64,000 bases of DNA from Hemibagrus wyckioides (taxonomy: Eukaryota > Chordata > Actinopteri > Siluriformes > Bagridae): positions 19,895,917-19,959,916 of the forward strand of contig NC_080735.1 in NCBI RefSeq assembly GCF_019097595.1, written 5' to 3'. The position numbers and the translations under genes were made by a program. Position 1 is the stretch's first letter. Every line of letters begins with the position of its first letter. Below, piece by piece: positions 1 to 14,400 of this stretch. The notes under the pieces were generated by a model that saw only the letters and a list, made by a program, of their open reading frames with translations, was not told the origin of the DNA and did no database searches.

Positions 1-2200
1 CAACACAGAACTAAGGGCTAAAAACAAAAAAAATAACCTTTTGACATAAAATGCATGTGTGCAACAGGGCCAGACAACAGACAAGAGACAATCCAACAGT
101 CAATACAAAACACTATGAGACAGATACATAACATAGCGCTGACCAGTATACAGTCAGTGTGGATCTGAGTGCAAATAAAGATACTTATTTGTTCGTAAAC
201 ATGTGTATACATCTGACAGCAGCAATTGGAAAAGCAAAAATAAAGTGATGTGCAGAAAACTATCAATAAATCCTTTTTCAAGTTTTCTTTTTCATTATTC
301 TCAAGAAATATGAAAATTAATTTAAAAAAAATTAAACCCTTTTGTTTCTTGAGAAGAGTTATGACATTATTATTTACTTACTGGAAAGTAGAGAATCACA
401 TGTTGTAAATAGTAACAGAACAACGATTCCTGGTGGAGAGACACAGAAATGAGTTTATTGCTGACATTCTTTACACACATGCTTTATAGAGTAAAGTGTA
501 AGAAATTATATCATGTGTAGAGAAAAGCCAAAATGTTTCACATTTTCGAATAACCTTTAACTGTAAAATTCCCCTTTAGCAATGGATATAAAAAGACTGA
601 AAGGGAAACACCCAGGTTATCAGTCTATCAGTAAAATACTCACCTCTCCACAGATGAATCATTTTGCAATGTTTGTTGGTTAAATATTCACTCGTTGTCC
701 ATCGGAATATTGCTGCTGGTGTCGCGAGTGAGTGCGTGAATGAAGGTCCAAATGAAATAGGAACATTATTTTTGTCTGCATATCTGTAAATCTATAAATC
801 ATTTGCATTTGGAATCTAAAATGAGATACTTCATTGTCAGATTGGCAGCAAAGCAGCTTTTGCATATACAGGTCTCTGAGTTCCAGAGAAGTGGTAGATA
901 TGATCAGGGTGAAAAAAAAACACGTCTTGGAGAGTATAAGGAATGATGAACTCCTGGGGTCTAACAGAGACATGATTCTACATTCTATAAAATGTGTTTC
1001 ATCAGCAGAAAGGATCTGATAATCTGCATCATTTTTGCTGAATGATGTGACTCCTGATTGATGAAGGAGTTCAACAGCAAAATAGAATTTAAACATAAAC
1101 AAAGTTCCAAGGACGTAAGCAGGTCTGTTTTAAATTAAACAAAGAAATAAGCAGTGCACACAAAGGGCGATTTTTACTATAGATGCATCAAACCAAGGCT
1201 TTTAGGCTCTGAGTTAGTGAATGCATGCATCAGTAAGTATAAATGGTCTGGTCAGATGATCTAACTGGACATTGAAAATAAATGAGACCATTAACATGTT
1301 TAGAAGTTTGATCAAAGACTGAATCTGATGGTCAAATCATTTGGCATGGTGGTTTGGGGTAAATATCTGTGTGATCAGATGTCAAAACAATCCCTCACCC
1401 AATCCCTGCAGCTGACCGTGTACAAGTCTGGTGTACTTTCATTCTCAGGTTAGGAAATAAGAAGATAGACAGCTCTTCATTTGTCACACAAATTATTCAG
1501 ATATAATTTTATTTTATTTATAGTGCTACTGGAATAGGGAATGATCATCAAATCATCAAACAATAAACTACAAAAAACAAATATTACATGACATTATTTT
1601 TCATAATTATTCATAAAATAATTAAATGTTTACAGTATAGAAGAATATATCAGGTTGGTAGACTTTTTGGACAATAGACCTTTTACCATTGAAAGAAAAA
1701 ATAAAATATTTTGAAAAGTCAAACTAATAAATAAAACAGTTACCTAAACTAAATTAGAATTAAAATGTATATTGCTGAGTCTATATACTGTACAATTTAT
1801 TGCTGGGTTTTAAATGGGGTTTTTTTCTGCATCTAATTCTGACCACAATTGTCTATTTCAACACACTGATATTATACAATATTTACCAAAGATTCTGGAA
1901 ATATTTGAACTTCACCTTGACTGTAGTCTGTTAATAAAAACAGTTAGTCTCCCTAAAGATGTCAGAAATCTCACCGCTAAGTGTTTTTTCCCTTTATAAT
2001 TAGCCTAATCAGTTCTGAATTTGAATTCTGAAAATTGAATTAGTTACTGAAACCTTAAAACTGTTCATAGTGTGAATAGAAGAGCTTCTCATAATCAGCA
2101 CATGCTAGCCCTCTTTATTTAAAGTGAACCACAGTGCTGTAAAATTATTCATGAATTTTCTAGAACAGCAGCTCTTCGACATTTAATTTCATTCTTTAAC
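1..2200. other. AT-rich flank downstream of gene A, no gene recognised
   Basis: Only short open frames without recognisable domains occur here, and base composition is strongly AT-rich. The last ~150 bases before the gene A stop codon are probably its 3' UTR. I see no RNA gene or clear mobile element in the rest. Confidence 0.5.
2114..2119 (-). terminator. candidate poly(A) signal of gene A
   Basis: AATAAA on the minus strand, about 150 bases past the gene A stop codon. The hexamer alone is weak evidence in AT-rich DNA; its position is what supports it. Confidence 0.4.
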
Positions 2201-2269
2201 AGTTATAAGGAATATCAGTATAAGCTTGAGATTAGTTATCCTGTGACTCTTCAGGTTGCCCAATGACAC

Positions 2270-3408
2270 TCATGAAGCTGTTTCTGGATTGTTGGAGTGG
2301 CAGAAGGAATGCAGATAGTTTCTGTACATCTGTCTGACCTGAAAATGGATTAAAAGAAGCAAAAAATAGTCCAATAAATGCAAACACAAAAAGCAAATCA
2401 CATTCTGTTTTAAGATTCTGCTTCCTAATAAAGTTTATTCTATTGTACCTCATTAGTTCAGAAAGGTAAAAAAAAACATTAAGTGAGACAGCTAAGTGGC
2501 TCTTGGGTAGGTGCTGACCTCTTTGTTAAGGACACAGTGGATGAGGAAGATGAAGGTGCCCTGCTGGGAGTTGAGGAACTGGAAGGCATGATATAAAACT
2601 CCGTTCTTGCTGGGAATGTACAGGAGTATCCAGTAGCAAATGAGAATAATGAACTGAGTCAGGCTCCTGATCATCAGGCATATGATCAGGTTCTTATTTG
2701 CAGAGGAGCTCATTTGAAGGAGTTCATTCTTAAGCTTCTTAAGTATGAAGATCATGATGATAACAGTAACAAGTAAGGGGACCAGGTTTAACTGCACAGG
2801 GAAAATAAAATAAAAGATGTGTGTAAAAAATATTAACCCCCTCCACATCTGACAGTTGCTACTAGCTATAATAAAAAAAAATGACTTACTGTAATAGTGA
2901 AAAGAACAGGACCTGCAAAAATAAAGCTCGAACTTTCATCCTCCATAAACCAGCATCTAGACACACAATGATAAACAGTAATGAAAACAGTGAAAGTCCC
3001 CATGAGTTGTAACTAATAATATATACATATATATATATTTATATTATTTATTATATTATATTTATATATATATTTGTTATAGAAAATTAATTGACACTTT
3101 CTGACATCATCTGAAATCATAAGCCTGATTTGAACTGTGTGTTGAACTGTGTGTTAAACAGAAGTCAGACTCACTCTTCATTGATGGAAGCCTTAGGAAA
3201 GCCTACACCAGAAGTGGCCAGTACTCCAAGTGGAATAAAATATCCAATCACAATTAACCATTTCCAGCTAAACACTTCCTCCTGGTTTGATCTGATTTCA
3301 GAAAGATTCTTCATGAAGATGTAGAGCAGCACAGCTTCAATGAACATCCACACGAAAACAGACATTAAAAAAAACCACTGGAATCCAGCCAGCACTTCAC
3401 TCAATTGC

Positions 3409-3443
<35 letters not shown>

Positions 3444-3979
3444 GACAGATCATAACCAGCTATCAGGGGATGCATGCACTTTTGATGTTATTAATAGAAA
3501 TAAATAATGACAGCCATGTGAAATTGCAGATATTGTTACCACCTTAAAATGTTTCAATTGCAGTACTATTAACAACTATTTCATATTCTTATTGATAACA
3601 AAATGACCAACTCTATATGTTTTATCCATGTATAGTTACCTTTAATGTCTGTCAAACAAGTAAGGTCCTATTATCGGTTGAATGTTATAGCAGCTATGAA
3701 CATATCCCTCACCAGTCTCTCTTTTTTTTCTCTTTTGAAGCTTAAACTCCTCTGCCCTAGAGATGTTGTAAAACTCACCAGGGGGCGAATGTTGGTCAGG
3801 AAAAGAGTTCTGATCAGGCTGAGTAAGTGAAACAGCAGGAGGTTTATGCATAGGTTTATCAGAGTTGTGTTGGTCACTGGGTTCCGGGAATAAATGGCAA
3901 ATGTCACTATAGACAAGCATAGGAATACGAGTCCCACTATTATAGCCACTGCAATCAGAATGTTCATGAGACGATCACT
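2270..3979 (-). CDS. gene A 7TM exons and short C-tail
   Basis: Five exons. 3779-3979 carries TM1 and TM2. 3175-3407 carries TM3 and TM4, with an [13 protein letters not shown] helix as in genes B and C. 2890-2956 holds the conserved CW of the second extracellular loop and the start of TM5. 2519-2791 carries the rest of TM5 through TM7, with [17 protein letters not shown] in TM7. 2270-2338 encodes a 22-residue tail. In genes B and C the region matching 2519-2791 is split into two exons, so an intron was lost in A or gained before B and C duplicated. The tail begins VRQMYRNYL and has no obvious PDZ or ITIM motif. TM7 and the following basic tail look like ADGRE/CD97-class receptors. Confidence 0.8.
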
Positions 3980-6900
3980 CTGCAAAGAAATAGTCCAGTT
4001 GGCAACAGTGACAGTGTTGAGACTATGCCATATATATATATATATATACACACAAGCTCAAACGTTTACCCTGAAAGAAATTGCTAAACATTGCCATTTA
4101 TTTGAAAATATGACTAATAATGCAAAAGATTTTTTTCTTATTTAAGGTTAGTGGTCACGTGAAGTCATTATCACATAGTTGTTTGTTTTCTTTTTAAAAC
4201 CTAATGATGACTGAAATCACCCGAACAACCCTGATCAAAAGTTTATATATCTCTGAATGTTTGCCCACATTATAAACACACAGGTTGATACACAGAATTG
4301 TTTGGGATGCAAAGAAAAACAACTTTGAAAGAAATGCAGGCTTCTCAGGAAAAAAGTGGTGTTGTTTTAAGGCGCACAATAAAGAGGTACTTGACCACAA
4401 ATGACCTGCATGGTCGAGTTGCCAGGGGAAAGCCATTACAGTGCCCATGCCACAAAAATGCCCGCTTTTAGTACTCCAAACAGCACAGACAGTTCTCACC
4501 ACTTCTGTGATGAGACCATAACTGACCTTTATAGTCACAACCATAAACGCTATGTTTGGAGAGGAGTCAAGAAGGCCTACAGTGAAAAGTACACCATCCC
4601 CACTATAAAGCATGCTGGTGGATCTCTTATGTTTTGGGGCTGTGTGAGCTCCAGTGGCACAAGGAAGTTGGCAGACCATTTGCATTCTACAGCACGAAAG
4701 CTGCGCATGGAACATTCTTGGATGTTCCAACATGATCTCATACACAATTATTACAAAAGACCGCATGCCATCATTGATGCTAAAGGGGTCAATACACGAT
4801 ATTAAGAACTAAAGATATGCAAACTTTTGAACAGGGATTATTTCCTCATTTTCTTTATTGTCATGTTTTGTTTGATGATTGTACCATTCTGTTATGAACT
4901 TGAGTCCTATAAGAAATAAAATAAATTTGTTTTGCTTTCTCACGTATATTTTCTTTAAAAAATGGTACACATCTTGCACATTCTCCCAAGGTATGCAAAC
5001 TTTTGAGCACAACTGAATATACACACACTTGCTTTTGTGATATTCTTGCAGTGCATATATCCACTTTGAATTTACACACAATGTCTTTGTGCTTATATAA
5101 GGCTTACTCTGAAGTAGATATGTGCCAAATTAGGTGACAGTTAAACTAGGTTTGTACAGAACAGAATAAAGAGAAACAAACAGAAAATCAAAATAAAATC
5201 CACAATGATGGATAATCTAATTAGGTAGAAATTAATGTCACATGGTCCACTGACCTCATCTCGACACAGGAAATCCAGCAACACATGGTTCAAAAGTTAT
5301 GACCAATAAAATTACTTCCAAATTAATCCCAAATCCTTTAATTTGTCTGATCTTTTTCTTATACCATTTGGTGTTTGTCATATTCCAGGAAAGATGTGTC
5401 TTATCTCCTTTCCTGTTTGAGGTTTTTATGAACAGGATATCAAGATGCAGTTAAGGATGGAGGATTGACCAGTATGGAGCTGAGGGAAATTAAGTCCTTC
5501 TTCACAATTGATTATAAAAGAGAGCATGAGATGTGTTACGGCAATGTTATGTTCACTTTACTGGTCTGTGATGGTGAAATGGACGCTCTGTGCTCAAAAA
5601 AGGAGCTCAGATCTTCCAAAAGATGGTGGGTTATGAAAACCTCATTGAATTGGTTACAGGAACCAAAGTTTGAGTTCAGCAAAAATAAATGAATGAACAA
5701 CTCTTTATTTTTTGCATTTTCAAACTACGATATTTCTTTTCTGCTTAATGTGTGGTTTAGTGTGCATGTGTAAAAACTGATTTCTTACCATGCATGGGTC
5801 AGTCTGCATGATGAGAGTGAACATAGACATGTGATCACAAGAGCATTCTGTGTGAGTTCTGTTAAACCATATGATGCTACAACCTTTTTCAACCCATTTG
5901 TTTGTCATCCAGTGCACACAGGAGAGAACGCCTTTAGGTTCTAAATCCTAGGCAGTGGAGAAGAAATTCAAATAATCTGAAAATTGCTTATTAAAAAATT
6001 GATGAGACAAAGGCTCAAGACTTACATAAATATGCTTGAAGGTGATTTTGACCGGTGTGGTGAGGGTTGTGTTGGTAGTTTTGGGAAGAATAGCAGACAC
6101 CACAGGGGACATCATGGTCTTATTTCTGCTTGTAATTGTCTTATAGAAGGTAGGCTTCAGAATTTTTGCCAAATTGTTGTAACTCATGATGGCCACAGCC
6201 TCTGGTCCTCAAGTTATAATGATATTGAAGTTAAAATAAAAAAAAAAAAAAATACAGTAATTAATATTGAAGGATTGCATTTATTATAGAATTCTTAATA
6301 ACAAAAGCAGTGTTACCCACTACTGCTAGCTATTATTTATCCTAGCCATTTGATTGTATCAACTACTGTTTTGAAAAATAATGCTCAGCCTTTGCAAATT
6401 TAGTTTCAGGTTCTTAAACCAGACATTAAAAAAGTAACAGTAAACTACATTAATATTAATTATTATTATATTCAAATTTTAATCTGTTATTTATAAAATA
6501 AAAGATTACTACCATACCATTGTTGTTTATTGAACTTTCAGTAAGACTGATATCCATAGAAACATATTGTGTACTCAGTTGAAGAATATTACTTGAGGAA
6601 GTATTAGGTGCAGCCACAATGGTAACTTCTAAGGATATAAAGTCAGTGGATTTTTAGTTGTCTTCAGTTTGGAATATAGTCAAAGCAAAACAATTCAACA
6701 AAATAAACAAAGTATTCTCTACAATGGAATTGCTAGTAGAAGAAATTTAAGATTTGAAAAAAAAAAAGCCTTTATGTTAAAAAAGAGCTTTTGTACCTAA
6801 ATCCTTGAGAGACCAGATGATGTTGATGGAAGCATCTCTTTTTCTCACCAGTGTAGACAGCAGTTGCTCAGTTACATTCAATACAGCATTTCCATAGGAC

Positions 6901-9900
6901 GCAAGATACTTTCGGTCAGAAACATCGTTTGTCACAAGAGTTGTAAAATTTATTATGATGGTCAAATATTTTTTCACCATCTAGCCAACAGCCAGAGAGA
7001 TATCCATGAGTCCATATACAAATGAAATTACCATGTGGTCCAAAAAGCCACTTATATTTACACTGAAGGAAATAATAACTAGCATGTCTTACCTCTTGTG
7101 GTAATTCTTGATGAATTTCAGAAGGAATTATACTCAGGAAGTCCAATATGCATTGTCCTGTCAAAACACCCTAAATTAAAAAATTAAAATTAGAATCAGG
7201 CATAACATTCTGAGCAGTGCCAGGTGAAGTGAATAACACTGATGATCTACTCATCATGGCAGCAAGGCAGCAAGTGAACATTTTATCCTCAATGTTGATG
7301 TGTTAGAAGCAGGAAAAATGGGCAAGCGTAACAGTTTAAGCGAGTTTGACGAAGGGCCAAATTGTGATGGCTAGATGACTGGATCAGAACATCTCCAAAA
7401 CTGCAGCTCTTGTGGGGTGTACAAATCATTCATTCTTCAACCACTGCTACCTCTTGTTCAAGAACAGCTGTATATCTGGAATCTTTACTGGAAAACTGGG
7501 CTTGAGGCAGGTATTTACAATACACACTAGTCCATCACAGGTCACATCACACATTCACACCCTCATTCATTAAAGCAAATTTAGCATAGCCAATTCACCA
7601 ACTGACTTCTCTTTGGGGGATGGTTGGAAATCAGGGAAGCCATAGTGATTTTTTATAAAAGAACTTCCACAATACAGATTGCAAATACTTCTCATATGAT
7701 GTCCTCAGTGTTTTTTTTATTTTATTTTTTTTTTTACTGCTGCAAACATTTCTATCCTGGTATTGTACACACGCAGCAGTGAGACAGGTAAGACAGCTGT
7801 CTTACCTTGCATGGATCAGCCTGCATGACGAGGGCGAAGGTTCCCACACGATTACATGAGCACACTGAGTGACTGCTGTTGGTCTTTGTGATATTACATT
7901 CTTTTCCAACCCATCTGTTTTCCCTCCAGTACATACAGGAGAGAATGCTGTCAGGGGCTATCCCCTAGCCAACAGGAAAGGAGAAATGGATAAACAATTA
8001 AAAAGTTAGTTTGTTTATCAATCATCACTAGCACTTTATAATAGTTAGGTGGTGATCCAGGAATGACACGGTACCAAGCAGGAATAGACCCTGCTCCATA
8101 CATACATTTATTTACACCTAGGGGCAATTTAGAATATATGGAAGGAGAGGTGACATGAAACACTGCACAGCCAGTAACATGTAACAGTAACAGTAACACT
8201 GTGGCAGCCCCCCAAAATACAGCTCTGGAAAAAAATAAGAACCCACTGCAAAATAATCAGTTTCTGTTCTTTCTTCCAGCTTCTTGTATTGGTGAGATGA
8301 AGAGTTTTGTTTGATTTTTTGTGAACTGCTGACAATATTTATCCTAAATTCAAAATATACCTATTGTTATTTAGAGTGTATATTTAAAGGAAATGACAAC
8401 ACATCAAAATAACCCAAGATCATGCAGCATTTGCAGAGCTTTAATAACTCAAAAAAAACAAAATGTAAATCATTTGTAAACAGATTGTGTTAATGCTTTG
8501 GCTAAATAACATTAAGAGATCAGTATTTGGTGGAATAACCCCAATCTGCATGAGTTTTGGCTCCATGATCTCCACCAGTTTCTCACATTGCTGTTGGGGA
8601 ACTTTATACCACTCTATTTGCAAAAAAGCAAACAGCTCAGCTTTACTTGATGTTTTGTGACCATCCATCTTCCTCTTGATGACATTCCAGAGGTTTTCAA
8701 TAGGGTTCACATCTGGAGATTGGGCAGTGGTCTCTTATTTCTTTTTCAGAGCTGTAGCTATTGTTTAAAATCTATGTAACAAGACAACAGTAATTTTAAG
8801 GTAAAATAACTGACTTTGATGTGCTTCAGGGTGAAGCTGACAGGTTTAGTTAGGCTGGAGTCGGTGGCTTTGGGAAGTGTTGCTGTAACCACCATGGACA
8901 CAATGGATTTCTCTGTGTCTCTAAATGTGTTGAAGAAGGTTGGTTCTAATATGGCTGCCATGTTGGTGTAGCTCAAGAAGGCCACAGTAGCTTGTTCTGT
9001 AGGGTCAATGACACTGAGGTTCAGTTTCCATAAGTATTGATTTAAATGGAGCTTTAAATGTTATGTGACTTTATATAAATCTGCTTGCTGAACAGTTCTT
9101 GAAATTAATTTGTTTAAAAAAATTAAAAAACAAACAAACATACACTAAAACATCAGCTGTCTGATATGGAGAATGATAGTGGAACTGCAATAAATGGAGA
9201 ACTTGCACTAGACACCCAGGTACCAAAAACACTGGTGATAAAACAGTCAGAGGTGAAAGAGATTCACAAGCACAGTTACTGAATCTTCTGCCAAAGAAGA
9301 CAGTGATGATGTCTAAGCAGTCTGTATTTAATACATAATGGAAATCAAAGGCGCTCTATTCCTGGAATAAAAACAGCTAAACTGAGTTAGGACTAGCTAA
9401 GGTCTATAGAAAATCCCCTCATTCCCTTTTTCACCCAAATATCCACCTTAACCATTGTAGTTTTTACAATTTTGTATCCAACTTCATGATAAATAATCAG
9501 GAGGGATTTCTTCAGTGTTTAAACTGGGAAATCTACTCCTGAGCCCACTGCATTTTTACTGTATGGTAAGAATAGCCATGATCATTTATTTAGTGATTAA
9601 TTTACTCACTTTCTTACTTATTATACTGTATACAGCACAGTGAAATTCTTTCTTCACATATCCCATCCTTGGATTTGGGGTCAGAGAGCAGGGTCAGCCA
9701 TGATACAGTGCCCCTGGAGCAGAGAGGGTTCTCAAGGGCCCAACAGTGGCAACTTGAGCCACCTTACTCACTAACTATTTAGAAATCCCAACAGTGGACA
9801 ATATTAAACATGGAAAGGTCATGACTATACCTATGTTATTATTGGCAATTGCAGTTAGACTGATATCCATAGAGGCATGACTTGTGATGAGACTGAGGTT

Positions 9901-11461
9901 TTTCCAGAAATCTTGAGATCCAACTGTGATAACCTGAAGCTCTGGAAAGAAATACATCAACAGTAAGCAGTATTCAGAAATCACAGGAATAAACAATAGA
10001 TTGTAAAAGGAAAAATTCATGTAAATCTACACTGTAAGATATAGCTGTAGTGTTATAGCATTTACAAGCAGGATTTATACCTAAAGTTTGGAGAGAAATG
10101 TTGATGATATGGCTTTTCTGCACCAGGGCTGACACCAGAGTCTCGATGACATCCATTAAAATATTTCCATAGGACTCGAAATATTTATCCATCACATAAG
10201 AATCAAGATTCATTATTGTGGTCAAATAATTTTGTACAGTCTAGCAGACAGACAGAGAGACTCACATGAGTATGTAGAATAAGATTTTCCTACTGTCCCT
10301 AAAAACATTTATGTTTACAATATGAAAATTACTGCACCAAACACTTCTCACCTCCTGTGGTAAGACTGCAGGTATGTTATACTGAATTTGCTCCAGGAAG
10401 TCCATTACACACTGTTCTGTCAAATTCAGCTGGAGAAATATTACGTTCTAGATTATTTTTGTGTGAACTGAACAGTCTATATTTTACAAGGTAAAACAGT
10501 TTGTTTATGTTTTTTCTAAGTTCAACATATTTTAATGCATGTAGATGATGATGAACTATTAAATAATTCTCATTATTTACAGTTAAATTTATTTGGTACT
10601 ACAGTATACATGTTTTTATCAGTACATACAAGTGTTATATAATATTTCATAGCCAGTTTACTACAGTATAAGAATAGTAAGATGTAATTGCTAGTAGCAA
10701 TTGTTTATCACAGAAACTATTTTAAACCAAATATGCGTAAGTCTGGTGACCCTGAAGCTGCGAAGCCACAATGAGCCGTCAGTTGACTGTAAATTTTGCT
10801 CATATATACACACACACAGCTCATACCATGCATGGGTCAGTCTGACTGATGACCACTAAAGTTGTCAAGCTGTCACATGAGCACACGGTGTGAGTGTTGT
10901 TGGTCTGTATAAGGGAACATGTACCCCATCTGTTTGCCTCCAAGTCCATACAAGAAAGGATGGCCTGGGGTTTTAATGGCTAACCAAATGAGAAAAAAAT
11001 ATATATTGTTAAACACAAAAGAGATTAATATTAAAAACATTTCAAAGCAATAATTTATTGAATTCTCGAAAGTAACCATGATGTGTTTGAAGGTGAAGTT
11101 GACTGGAGTGGAGGGGTATGAGTTGGTTTTGAAAGGTATTCCTGACACCACATTGGATATCACTATGGTTTCAGTTTTTCTGACAACTGTGTCAAAAAAG
11201 CTGGGTTTAAAGATGTCTGCCATGTCGGTGAAGCTCATGAAGGCCACTGCAGTGGATGTTGAAGCTGAAGAGAACATTAGTTTTGTTAAATTCCACAGTA
11301 AGTTATGAAGTTCCATAACAAAATTTACACATCATACATGGTTTTATAATTATTAGAGATTTAAAGCGGCCATATGCTGGGTAAGAAATAAAAATAAGAT
11401 GTATAACTTTTGAACAGAAAGTGACATCTTTCATCTTGCTGTAGAGACACTTGGATACTGC

Positions 11462-11498
<37 letters not shown>

Positions 11499-14400
11499 GC
11501 AGAAAAATGGAAATGTGCATCATACAATGACAAGATTATTTCAATTTTGCAGCTTCTGGATCCATTTTTTTTTTACATATGGCATTTAAAAGTGTGCCAG
11601 TTTAGGGTGTGGGTCAGCCCTGTTATAGTGAAAGGAGATCAGGAGAAGGAATGAGCAATGAGCATATAGCCAGTGGATAATAAATGTGAGAGAAAGAGAA
11701 CTGAGAACTGTGAGCACTTCTGTGTTTTTATTTCTACCCATTATTATTTATTTATTTCTGTTTGTACCCAGACTACAAACAGTTTGTGTCAGTCAGTTGG
11801 GTGTTATATGACATGCCTATGATGGAGTGTAGATGTTGCTGGGAATATCTGAGAAGCTGAATTGTCATATAGTCTTCTTGGCCATTTTTAAAGTCAAAAG
11901 GTTTCTCCTGTCTCAGCAATTTTTCCACAATCAAACGTTAAACATACTACCATGAGTGTAGTTTAATGAAGATACTCTCAAACAGGTCCTTCTTCACCTC
12001 CTTAATCATCAGACTGCAGAAGTTTGCCAGCTTTGCTGACCCCATAAATGACATTGACCTCTATGCATGCAAGGCAAGTGTATTGACAAAGCATGTAACT
12101 AACAGACCTTTTCAGATTTTCAGTATCGAGAAGAGGACAAAGAACTCAAAAATGACAATAATATTTCTTTGAATGTTTAGGGAACAGTAAGGGCTGACAG
12201 TTCTGGAAATGCAGATCAGTTCAACCTTCCATGTGGCCAAATGCAGCATTTGTGAATGATCAGCATAACCCTAACCCTAAACTTTTTCACTGAAACTTTG
12301 AACTACAAAACTATCATGAGTTGAATTTATTTGAACACACTTTGGAAGAGAAAAAATAGCAATTGTAAATATTACTACTGTACCATCTTTAATCGTTGTG
12401 AGATCAATACGCATAGACTCATTGCTTGTGTTGAGTTGCATCACATTATTTTTGAGTATGAGTACTTGAACCTCTGGAAAGATATAAATCAGGATTAGCT
12501 GTGTTTAGAACCTATATTGATAAAAAAAACCAAAAATATATTCACTTTTGAGTTAACCCCCTACATGGTGTGTACACAGTATGGGGAACATATGGTTATT
12601 GGTTTTTTGGGTAAATACAATCGTTTTAGTGTGAACTGATGATGAACAGAAATGCGGCTACCGTGTTCTGAAGTTTATATACCTAAATTTTGGACAGCTA
12701 TATTTCTGATGGTTCTGATGGAATTTATCAGCATAGACACCACTTCCCTGACTGTGTCCAATACTTCCATTCCAAACATCGTTAGACCAACTTGATCAGG
12801 AGCCTCTTTTACACAAGCCGTTAGATTCATGATTTCGTTTAACTTGTCTTCTACATCCTGTTCAACAAATAAAGAGGTACTCATTAATTACATATAAATT
12901 CAATGACAATCCTGTTCATCAAGACATTTAGATTTGAAATTAGGAAATGTCTCACCTTCTGATATAATGTGTTAAACCTGTTGTAAAGCAGATTTTCCCT
13001 TAAATCTGTTACATTTAGCTAAATAAAATTAAAAAAAATAAATTAATTAATAAATTAAAAAAAAAAACAACAACAATGATAATGAATTTATGCAAAAAAT
13101 GGAAATTTATTTACCACTCATTTTAGTAACCAATGTACTTAAATAAATGAACAAATAAATATGATAAATTCTACTTATTGCTTTTGGGTTTTTTTTGTTT
13201 TTTTTTTAATTAATGCTAAAAATGAAAAACTCGGTGCTTCACTCAGTGCACAAGAGCACAATGTCTCTTCATGACCCATTCAGACATACCTGACATTGTT
13301 CAGCCAATGTCAAAGTGACACCTTAAAAGGAAAAAAAAAATCACCCTTTCAGAATTATAATCCTGCAAACGTTCTCTAAAGTCCTTCAGAGAGGAAAGTC
13401 AGACTATCAGACTATAACAGGCATATGGACAGAGGCGTAAAGTATTGGAGTAAATATACTTAATTATTTTACTTAAGTATTTTTTTGGCTACTTTGTACA
13501 TTTACTGAGTATCAAACATATAAACAACTTTTACTCTTTACTCAACTACATTTACACTGACACCGTTACTCCTTACATTGTGCACGGCAAGTCAGCAACT
13601 TTATCTGCTGGGGCTTCTTCAGCAAAAGAAGCAATATTGCCATCTGCTGGGAATTGAAGGTACTACATGCGATTTGCCTTTATGCGCCAAATGTTCTGCG
13701 CCACATGAACGCGAATCGGACGTTTGCTGTAGGGGTGTTCGCTTCCAGATTTTTTGAAGTCAAGAATAAATTCCAAGAACTTTGAGAACTAGCTTTTGTT
13801 GAAGTTGAACAAATTTTTTTTTGACTTTGACTGTTTAGTCCGTGTTAAAGCCTGTTTCTGCCATGCTTAAGAGGCTATTGTGTTGAGGCTGTTGTACCTT
13901 GATTTGATAAAAAAATATATATATATTGTTGGAAATAAGCCCTCACAAATCAGCTGTTCCTTGTTTTTTATTTTACATATCTCTGTTGGACTAGTGCATC
14001 TTTGCACCTACACTGTACACTGTAGACTTTTACTGAAGTTGTTTGGGAATTAGCGACTTGTAACTTGTAATGGAGTAATTTTTGCAATAAGGTATCTTTA
14101 CTTTTACTCAAGTATGGTTTTCAGGTACTCTTTACACCTCTGTGTATGGAGCATGGAAACCCCACAGAACTCCATCTAATGCTTTCCTGAATCGTTCAAT
14201 TGCTCAAAATGCTAACACCCTTTGGTCCGGTATACTGTAAAATGATTCCCCTAGGAAATATTATTTGAAATAAAAAAACAAAACAACGGAACCCGTCAGT
14301 TTTCTGTAGAAGAGAGATGTGCCTTAATATACAGTTGTGTTGGTGCTTTTTACTTACTGTAACATGAATTAGGAAGAACAGTAATTAAGGTCAGGAACAG

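Noticed and set aside
680..1102. 140-aa minus-strand open frame
   Set aside because: No recognisable domain, paralogue or splice context; AT-rich chance frame.
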